Part shown: positions 6,421-11,493 of the stretch, one piece after another
How the letters are laid out: the number at the start of each line of letters is the position of its first letter
Numbering within the stretch: the first letter of the stretch is position 1
Assembly (NCBI GenBank): GCA_003484265.1
Contig: DNDO01000054.1
Location: forward strand, 1-11,493
Length of the DNA stretch: 11,493 nt
Direction of reading: 5' to 3'
Source of the DNA: Anaerolineae bacterium
GTDB taxonomy: Bacteria > Chloroflexota > Anaerolineae > Anaerolineales > Villigracilaceae
Made by a program: the position numbers and the translations under genes
Notes under the pieces: model-generated
Database searches by the model: none
What the model was told of the DNA's origin: nothing
The model's input: the letters and a program-made list of their open reading frames with translations, nothing else

Positions 6421-7755
6421 ATGTCTAAAATATATAAGGTCTTAACCGGCCTGATTCTGGCAAGTTTGATCCTTGCCGCCTGTGCACCCGCTGCTACTGA
6501 AGAACCCGTTGAACCTGGATTAGCTTCATTTACAGATAATCCATGGACGAACGGTGAAGATCTGTCCGGAACAACTGTAATCGTCTTTGGTGCCTTTGCT
6601 GATGAGGAGGCCTCACGCTTTGAAGAAGCGATGGCACCCTTTGAAGAAGCGACTGGCATCGAAGTAACCTATGAAGGCTCACAATCCTTCGAGACAGTCA
6701 TCGTAACGAAGATCGAGGGCGGCGATCCGCCGGACCTGGCCGGATTCCCTCAACCTGGGTTGATGGCTCAATTTGCCAGCGATGCGGTTGATATCACCAG
6801 CATGACAGATATGGGCACCCTGCAAAATCAGTACGCACAAAGCTGGCTCGATATGGCTACTATAGATGGCAAAATGGTTGGAATCTGGCACCGTGCGACC
6901 ATAAAAAGTTTGGTTTGGTATCCCCCTGCGGCGTTCGCGTCAGCTGGTTACGAGATTCCAGCCAACTGGGAAGACATGATCGCGCTCAGCGACAAAATGG
7001 TGGCAGACGGCCACACACCTTGGTATGGTCCGATGGAAAGCGGTCCTGCAACTGGCTGGGTAGGCACAGACTGGATCGAGGATATCATGCTGCGTACCAC
7101 CTCCCTTGAGAACTACGACATGTGGACAACAGGAGAACTTCCATTTAGTTCACCCGAGGTCAAGCGAGCTTGGGAACTGATGGGGCAAATCTTGCTCAAT
7201 GACGACTACGTCTTCGGTGGCACCACAACTACCCTGACAGCTTCATTCTTTGATTCGGGAAAACCGTTGTTGGAAGATCCCCCGGATGCGTTCTTGGTAC
7301 ACCAAGGCAGCGCAATGGCAGGTTGGCTTGACCCAATTCCAACGGTTGGCCCAGAGGGACAGCTCAATTTCTTCGGCTTCCCTTCAATAGACTCGGAATA
7401 TGGCACTCCAGCGCTCGTAGCCGGCGACATCTACAGTGTGTTCAATGACCGCCCAGAAGTACGCGCCCTCGTAAGATACATGATCACTTCAGAATCCCTG
7501 GAATCGTGGATCAAAACCGGTGGGATCCTTTCGCCCCACAAGGATATTGCGAATAATTTGGACTGGTTCCCGACAGCCGATCGAGTTGCCATGGAAATCC
7601 TTCTGAATGCCGGAGATAATGTCCGCTTCGATGGAGGCGACTTGATGCCCCAGGCTGTAGGTCAAGGGACGTTCTGGACAGGCGTGGTTGATTACATCAA
7701 TGGTGGTGACCTTGATACTATTTTGGCCGATATCGACGCTAGCTGGCCAAGATAA
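6421..7755 (+). CDS. Sugar ABC transporter solute-binding lipoprotein, AglE-like
   Basis: This 444-residue extracellular binding protein captures sugar for the two permeases downstream. The N-terminus is a lipoprotein signal peptide: a charged start, a hydrophobic core at residues 7-20, and the lipobox LAAC with C21 as the lipidated residue, followed by an acidic linker. The mature part has the family-1 sugar-binding layout: TTVIVFGAFADEEASRFEEAMAPFEEATGIEV near the start, GDPPDLAGFPQPG around residues 100-112, the hinge/ligand area around KSLVWYPPAAFASAGYEIPANWEDM, and GGILSPHKDIA near the end. AAGGAG at 6408-6413 gives a good start. No strong promoter was seen in the 104 bases after lacI. 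The neighbouring AglF/AglG-type permeases and trehalose synthase suggest an alpha-glucoside ligand such as maltose or trehalose, but ligand identity is inference. Confidence 0.88.
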   Translation: MSKIYKVLTGLILASLILAACAPAATEEPVEPGLASFTDNPWTNGEDLSGTTVIVFGAFADEEASRFEEAMAPFEEATGIEVTYEGSQSFETVIVTKIEGGDPPDLAGFPQPGLMAQFASDAVDITSMTDMGTLQNQYAQSWLDMATIDGKMVGIWHRATIKSLVWYPPAAFASAGYEIPANWEDMIALSDKMVADGHTPWYGPMESGPATGWVGTDWIEDIMLRTTSLENYDMWTTGELPFSSPEVKRAWELMGQILLNDDYVFGGTTTTLTASFFDSGKPLLEDPPDAFLVHQGSAMAGWLDPIPTVGPEGQLNFFGFPSIDSEYGTPALVAGDIYSVFNDRPEVRALVRYMITSESLESWIKTGGILSPHKDIANNLDWFPTADRVAMEILLNAGDNVRFDGGDLMPQAVGQGTFWTGVVDYINGGDLDTILADIDASWPR

Positions 7756-7807
7756 AGTTGGTGTCCAGGATATTTTGAAACCTGGATGCTTTACAATGAA
7801 AAAGAAC

Positions 7808-7837
7808 GGAGGCAGGGTGGTTCGCTGCCCTGCTTCC
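7808..7837 (+). terminator. Intercistronic hairpin after the binding-protein gene (partial terminator or stabiliser)
   Basis: GGAGGCAGGG (7808-7817) pairs with CCCTGCTTCC (7828-7837) over 10 base pairs with one G-U and a 10-base loop. A pyrimidine-rich TATCTCTTTCTTCC follows, but not a clean T-run. It lies 53 bases after the binding-protein stop and 61 before the permease start. Such hairpins in sugar ABC operons commonly protect the upstream mRNA or end most transcripts, so that binding protein is made in excess over permease. Confidence 0.6.
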
Positions 7838-7898
7838 TATCTCTTTCTTCCATGGCTTGATTATCCACCTGCTTATTGCGCGGAGGAGGTAAAATAAT

Positions 7899-9005
7899 AT
7901 GGACATGAATAAGCAAACTAGTTCCCTATCTGCCTGGCTTACGATGGGTCCATTAAGACTGTTAGTTTCCTTGGTCGTACCGGTAATTGCTTTTCTCGTA
8001 TTACGATGGAGCTTCATCTTTATGCGCGACAGCGATGCGAACAGGATGCTTATCGGGGTAGTAGCTCTGATCGTGGGAGTAGGCGGTGTATGGCTGTTGT
8101 TTTGGATCACGAACGATCTGGTGGGACGGTTGCCAGGTCCCCTGCGTGATCGATTGCAGCCTTTTGTTTTTGTTGGTCCAGGGGTGGTGATTCTGGGTAT
8201 CTACCTTGTTTATCCCGTATTCAATTCCATCTACCTGAGCTTTTTGGATGCCAGATCAGAAAACTTTGTGGGTCTGGACAATTGGATATATACCTTTACC
8301 AATTCGGGTTCACTGATTGCATTTAGAAACAATATTCTGTGGATGATCATCGTGACTGGCTTCACGGTATCGATGGGTTTGGTAATCGCCGTAATGGTTG
8401 ATCGCATAGGAAAATGGGAGTCGCTTGCTAAGTCCCTTATCTTCTTGCCAATGGCGATATCTGCAGTCGGCGCAAGCATCATTTGGCGCTTCGTCTATCA
8501 TCCTTCTCCGATCAACAAACCTCAAATTGGATTAATTAACGCCATCATTGTTGCGTTAGGCGGGGAGCCGATTTCCTTTTTGATCACAAAACCTCTGAAT
8601 AATTTCGCCCTCATGGCTGTCATGATATGGATGGTGACCGGATTCGCCATGGTCGTCCTCTCGGCTGCAGTAAAGGGGGTTCCTGGTGAACTGCTCGAAG
8701 CAGCCCGGCTCGATGGTGCATCTGAAATCCAGATTTTCTTCAGGGTGATCATTCCTTTTATCAAAGGAACCATAATAACAATATCAACTACCGTAGTAAT
8801 TATGGTGCTAAAAGTCTTTGATATAGTTTTCGTGATGGCAAGTGGAGGACAATTTGACACAGATGTGGTCGCCAATCAAATGTACAAGGAATTTTTCACG
8901 TTCGGTAATTTTGGTCGCGGCAGTGTGCTGGCGCTTATTCTACTCATAGCGGTCGTTCCAGTTATAGTCAGCAATATCCGAAACTTACGAACGGGGAGGA
9001 GTTAG
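7899..9005 (+). CDS. aglF: Sugar ABC transporter permease, AglF/MalF type
   Basis: This 368-residue membrane protein is the first of two permeases of a CUT1 importer. Two extra hydrophobic segments at the N-terminus (about residues 16-42 and 50-70) precede the usual six-helix core. The core begins with LRDRLQPFVFVGPGVVILGIYLVYPVFNSIYLSFLD. The ATPase-docking EAA loop is EAARLDGASEIQIFFRVIIPF, starting at E267 with the invariant glycine at 273. Segments such as LAKSLIFLPMAISAVGASIIWRFVY and FGRGSVLALILLIAVVP closely fit the AglF family of alpha-glucoside transporters rather than generic MalF. GGAGGAGG just before the ATG at 7899 supports the start. The stop is 7 bases before the partner permease, so the two are translationally close. 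Assignment to the AglF family is from remembered family sequence. Confidence 0.88.
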   Translation: MDMNKQTSSLSAWLTMGPLRLLVSLVVPVIAFLVLRWSFIFMRDSDANRMLIGVVALIVGVGGVWLLFWITNDLVGRLPGPLRDRLQPFVFVGPGVVILGIYLVYPVFNSIYLSFLDARSENFVGLDNWIYTFTNSGSLIAFRNNILWMIIVTGFTVSMGLVIAVMVDRIGKWESLAKSLIFLPMAISAVGASIIWRFVYHPSPINKPQIGLINAIIVALGGEPISFLITKPLNNFALMAVMIWMVTGFAMVVLSAAVKGVPGELLEAARLDGASEIQIFFRVIIPFIKGTIITISTTVVIMVLKVFDIVFVMASGGQFDTDVVANQMYKEFFTFGNFGRGSVLALILLIAVVPVIVSNIRNLRTGRS

Positions 9006-9012
9006 CCCACCG

Positions 9013-9906
9013 ATGAAATCACCTTCTCAATCCAGACAGAGCAAAATGGGAACTTGGCTGCGAGCCTTCCTGTCGGCAACACCGGTCCGTTTCGCTGTCA
9101 TCGTGATTTGCTTCTTATGGTCGCTTCCGACGGTGGGAATGCTCATCAGTTCCTTTCGACCTGAGGCTGACATCAATTCTTCAGGCTGGTGGACGGTATT
9201 TGCACATCCATTTGAGTTCACCCAATGGACTCTGGCAAATTACCAGGGTGTCACCAGCACGCTTGGATTGGGTCAAGCTTTCTTGAACACTCTTCTCGTC
9301 ACCATCCCGTCAGTTGTAATCCCAATCACGATTGCTGCCTTTGCCGCCTACGCGTTTGCCTGGCTGGAATTTCCCGGAAAAAATATCTTGTTTGCTATGG
9401 TTATTGTCGTTATGGTTGTTCCCCTGCATACCGCGTTAATTCCCATTCTGCGCCTATATAGAGTTGCCGATTTGAATGGAACATACCTGGGGATATGGCT
9501 GGCACATACTGGCTTTGGACTTCCCCTGGCAATCTACTTGCTGTATGGATATATATCTACAATCCCGAGAGAGATTATGGAATCTGCTGTCATTGACGGC
9601 GCATCACCTTTTACGGCCTTCACAGGCATGATCCTTCCACTCTCAATACCGGCAATTGCATCTTTTGCAATCTTTCAGTTCTTATGGGTATGGAATGACC
9701 TGCTTGTTGCACTCGTCTTTCTCGGAACAAGCCGGGAAACCAGGGTTATGACATCTCATATGACCGAATTGGTTGGGTCAAAAGGTCAAGACTGGGAGAT
9801 TCTAACCGCAGGCGGGTTCATAATGATGATCGTTCCATTGATCGTGTTCTTCTCGCTTCAACGATACTTTATCCGCGGCTTGTTGGCTGGTTCTGTAAAA
9901 GGATAA
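9013..9906 (+). CDS. aglG: Sugar ABC transporter permease, AglG/MalG type
   Basis: This 297-residue membrane protein is the second permease and has the six-helix MalG plan. The first helix is around residues 27-48 (VIVICFLWSLPTVGMLISSF), followed by a long extracytoplasmic loop before FLNTLLVTIPSVVIPITIAAFAAYAFAWL. The ATPase-docking loop is ESAVIDGASPFTAFTGMILPL, from E190 with the invariant glycine at 196. The C-terminus QRYFIRGLLAGSVKG is typical of the MalG/AglG group. GGGGAGGAG lies inside the end of the aglF coding region, 11 bases before the ATG at 9013, so the pair is probably made in equal amounts. No ATP-binding subunit follows; the protein must work with an ATPase encoded elsewhere or beyond the window. 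Confidence 0.9.
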   Translation: MKSPSQSRQSKMGTWLRAFLSATPVRFAVIVICFLWSLPTVGMLISSFRPEADINSSGWWTVFAHPFEFTQWTLANYQGVTSTLGLGQAFLNTLLVTIPSVVIPITIAAFAAYAFAWLEFPGKNILFAMVIVVMVVPLHTALIPILRLYRVADLNGTYLGIWLAHTGFGLPLAIYLLYGYISTIPREIMESAVIDGASPFTAFTGMILPLSIPAIASFAIFQFLWVWNDLLVALVFLGTSRETRVMTSHMTELVGSKGQDWEILTAGGFIMMIVPLIVFFSLQRYFIRGLLAGSVKG

Positions 9907-9921
9907 TACAATTTCCATGCC

Positions 9922-9949
9922 AGGTGAAAAGCTCATCCCTGATTCACCT
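9922..9949 (+). repeat. Short inverted repeat after aglG
   Basis: AGGTGAA (9922-9928) and TTCACCT (9943-9949) form a 7-base-pair stem with a 14-base loop, beginning 16 bases after the aglG stop. No T-run follows. It may be part of a composite 3' structure with the larger palindrome at 9976-10015 that shields the transcript end, but by itself it is weak. Confidence 0.35.
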
Positions 9950-9975
9950 TATGGGATCCCTGGGATTGATTTCGA

Positions 9976-10015
9976 TGTTGCAGTGCCTATTTCCCTGGAA
10001 ATAGGCACTGCAACA
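9976..10015. repeat. Perfect 40-base palindrome (19-base arms, 2-base centre)
   Basis: TGTTGCAGTGCCTATTTCC (9976-9994) is exactly complementary to 9997-10015, with only CT between the arms. As RNA it would form a very stable hairpin. Neither strand has a T-run after the stem, so it is not a standard intrinsic terminator. It could be an mRNA 3' stabiliser, a REP-like or other dispersed element, a protein-binding site, or a cruciform. Perfect complementarity over 19 bases in non-coding DNA suggests selection or recent arrival. Confidence 0.85.
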
Positions 10016-10222
10016 GAATACATACAGCCGGGTGTTGGATGATGCCAGTTCATTGGGTTGGATTGTCAGATTTATCGGTCGCACAATTTCCCTTGCTTCG
10101 ATTGATGGAAATGTTGTTAGGCAAATAATGAGTGGGTCTGTCGGGCTGAACAATGGTTCCTGCTCGGAAAAAAGGTCAAATGGGCTGGCTGTCGTTAAGC
10201 TTGAGCATGTGAGAATGCAGAC

Positions 10223-10330
10223 ATGGAGATCAGCTTAAACTTAATTCCCAGAGTACTTACCTCGGGAGTGTTACTAGGAACAATGACCGGACTGACGCAG
10301 GTTATTCTGGTTAGATATTTATCAACATAG
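10223..10330 (+). CDS. Possible 35-residue small membrane peptide
   Basis: ATG 10223 to TAG 10328-10330 encodes a short peptide with a nearly continuous hydrophobic stretch. The first part is MEISLNLIPRVLTSGVLLGT and the rest is MTGLTQVILVRYLST. About 20 residues in the middle could cross a membrane, with arginines near both ends of the stretch. It ends 16 bases before trehalose synthase, so it could be co-transcribed with it. No good Shine-Dalgarno precedes the ATG, and a stop lies 19 bases upstream in frame. It is unlike any family known to me. A chance ORF is at least as likely. Confidence 0.2.
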   Translation: MEISLNLIPRVLTSGVLLGTMTGLTQVILVRYLST

Positions 10331-10346
10331 AATTTAAAAGAGGCTC

Positions 10347-11493
10347 ATGGATAATCAAACACTCTGGTATAAAGACGCTGTTATTTACGAAGTATATGTA
10401 CGTGCATTTTATGACAGCAACGGCGATGGGCACGGAGACTTGCGCGGCGTTGCCCAAAAAATGGATTACTTAAGCGAACTCGGTATAAATTGTCTGTGGC
10501 TACTCCCCATCTATCCATCACCTCTCAAAGACGATGGATACGACATATCGAATTATTATGACGTCCACCCGACGTATGGAACATTGGATGACTTCAAGGA
10601 ACTTCTTGACGCCGCTCATGAACGCGGTATCCGTGTCATTCTGGATCTTGTGCTTAACCACACATCTGACCAGCATCCTTGGTTCCAGGCCGCCCGCGCG
10701 AACCCCAACTCCGAATTCCGTGATTATTACGTCTGGAGCGATTCGAGTCTAAAATATCGCGATGCAAGGATTATCTTCACTGATACAGAAGAATCAAACT
10801 GGGCGTGGGATGAAAACTCAAAACAATATTATTGGCATCGTTTTTTTTCATCCCAACCAGACCTGAATTACGATAACCCGGCTGTGCGGCAGGAAATGCT
10901 TAAAGTAATGAGCTTTTGGCTCGACCTCGGCGTGGACGGTTTTCGTGCAGACGCCGTACCTTATTTGTTTGAACGAGAGAACACCAGTTGCGAAAACCTG
11001 CCGGAAACCCATGAATTCCTTAAGGAGATTCGACAGTTCCTCAACGATCATTATCCCGGACGAATCTTACTGGCCGAAGCCAATCAATGGCCCGAAGACC
11101 TGCTTCCTTATTTTGGAGATGGCGACGATGAGTTCCATATGGGATTCAATTTCCCCATCATGCCCCGTATCTTTATGTCAATTCGCAAAAAAGACCGCAC
11201 CCAACTTGTGTGGATCATGGGACGGACTCCGTTCTTAAGGGAGTCAAACCAGTGGGGAATTTTCCTTCGTAATCATGATGAATTGACTCTCGAAATGGTC
11301 ACAGAAGATGAAAGACAATGGATGTGGGAGCAATTTGCACCTGACCCGCGTATGAGGTTGAATATTGGGATTCGCCGGAGGTTGGCACCTCTTCTTAATA
11401 ACGATCGCCGGCAGATAGAGCTTGCCCATTCGATCCTGCTAACACTACCCGGGTCGCCTACTTTGTATTATGGCGACGAGATCGGCATGGGCG
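10347..11493 (+). CDS. treS: Trehalose synthase (maltose alpha-D-glucosyltransferase), GH13, 3' end outside the window
   Basis: The frame is open from ATG 10347 to the window end, giving the first 382 residues. The protein is a GH13 alpha-amylase-fold enzyme that interconverts maltose and trehalose in the cytoplasm by intramolecular transglucosylation. The (beta/alpha)8 barrel starts at WYKDAVIYEVYVRAFYDSNGDG. The GH13 motifs are intact: DLVLNHTS at 100-107, GFRADAVPYL with nucleophile D202, LLAEANQWP with acid/base E244, and RNHDEL with D311. The segment after it, with APDPRMRLNIGIRRRLAPLLNND, is characteristic of TreS and separates it from oligo-1,6-glucosidases and trehalose-6-phosphate hydrolases. 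Full-length TreS is about 550-600 residues, or over 1000 when fused to maltokinase, so much of the C-terminus lies beyond the window. The ribosome site (AGAGG) is weak and close to the ATG. Placement after the AglEFG-like importer suggests that imported maltose or trehalose is its substrate. Confidence 0.9.
   Translation, partial: MDNQTLWYKDAVIYEVYVRAFYDSNGDGHGDLRGVAQKMDYLSELGINCLWLLPIYPSPLKDDGYDISNYYDVHPTYGTLDDFKELLDAAHERGIRVILDLVLNHTSDQHPWFQAARANPNSEFRDYYVWSDSSLKYRDARIIFTDTEESNWAWDENSKQYYWHRFFSSQPDLNYDNPAVRQEMLKVMSFWLDLGVDGFRADAVPYLFERENTSCENLPETHEFLKEIRQFLNDHYPGRILLAEANQWPEDLLPYFGDGDDEFHMGFNFPIMPRIFMSIRKKDRTQLVWIMGRTPFLRESNQWGIFLRNHDELTLEMVTEDERQWMWEQFAPDPRMRLNIGIRRRLAPLLNNDRRQIELAHSILLTLPGSPTLYYGDEIGMG

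Larger units (their letters stand above)
9907..10346. other. Intergenic region between aglG and treS without a convincing large gene
   Basis: These 440 bases hold the inverted repeats at 9922-9949 and 9976-10015, a 35-codon ORF at 10223-10330, and a partial match to the lacI operator at 10268-10280. A GTG-started 68-codon frame at 10032-10238 and a 69-codon frame on the other strand at 9944-10153 have no ribosome site and no recognisable motif. The second runs through the palindrome. No obvious -35/-10 pair for treS was found. A decayed gene cannot be excluded, but no family could be recognised in any frame. Confidence 0.5.

Noticed and set aside
7688..7897. 69-codon + frame overlapping the end of the binding-protein gene and the spacer
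   Set aside because: It begins within the lipoprotein gene in another frame and crosses the hairpin; there is no family resemblance. The aglF ribosome site falls inside it by chance.
7739..8110. 123-codon open frame on the - strand across the binding-protein/permease junction
   Set aside because: It overlaps the end of one gene, the hairpin and the start of aglF, and its translation has no motif or credible start site.
9976..10015. Reading the 40-base palindrome as an ordinary Rho-independent terminator
   Set aside because: Neither orientation has a run of T after the stem, so it was listed as a repeat of unknown role.
10032..10238. 68-codon + frame in the aglG-treS spacer
   Set aside because: It starts at GTG without a Shine-Dalgarno, and its composition and sequence match nothing recognised. 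It was kept only as a note in the intergenic entry.
1..11493. CRISPR array, tRNA or rRNA genes, insertion sequence or prophage
   Set aside because: No regularly spaced repeats, no tRNA-like cloverleaf, no rRNA segment and no transposase, integrase or phage protein were seen on either strand by eye.

Overview
The window is bacterial, with every supported gene on the + strand. The most likely source is a Chloroflexota bacterium of the Anaerolineae type. That is an inference from gene content: a two-gene 2-oxoacid:ferredoxin oxidoreductase with a fused gamma-alpha subunit, an AglEFG-like sugar ABC transporter next to trehalose synthase, moderate GC, purine-rich Shine-Dalgarno sequences and a TTG start. 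No rRNA or marker gene fixes the taxonomy.

Region 1 (1-3880) is a transcription unit of a GntR/FCD regulator, the fused gamma-alpha subunit and the TPP-binding beta subunit of a KorAB-type oxidoreductase. A clear sigma70-like promoter lies at 46-74 and an intrinsic terminator at 3841-3880. The alpha subunit ends in an unusual 45-residue lysine-rich tail resembling histone H1.

Region 2 (3882-5190) holds two single genes. The first is a ribosome-rescue hydrolase of the ArfB type, whose start codon sits directly behind the korB terminator. The second is a 10-TM EamA/DMT exporter that seems to be transcribed from a -10 element only 9 bases before its ATG, so probably as a leaderless mRNA.

Region 3 (5200-11493) is a sugar-utilisation locus: a LacI-family repressor with a strong promoter overlapped by tandem palindromic operators, a lipoprotein solute-binding protein, two CUT1 permeases of the AglF/AglG type, and a trehalose synthase (GH13) cut by the window end. 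No transport ATPase is present. The likely scheme is LacI-controlled uptake of an alpha-glucoside such as maltose or trehalose, followed by maltose/trehalose interconversion inside the cell. A hairpin between the binding-protein and permease genes probably sets their expression ratio.

The 440 bases between the second permease and the trehalose synthase hold no convincing large gene. They do contain a perfect 40-base palindrome and a possible 35-residue membrane peptide ORF. No tRNA, rRNA, CRISPR array, transposase or prophage gene was seen. No wholly new system is evident; the best unexplained items are the KorA tail, the 40-base palindrome, the tandem LacI operator and an orphan perfect Shine-Dalgarno sequence.
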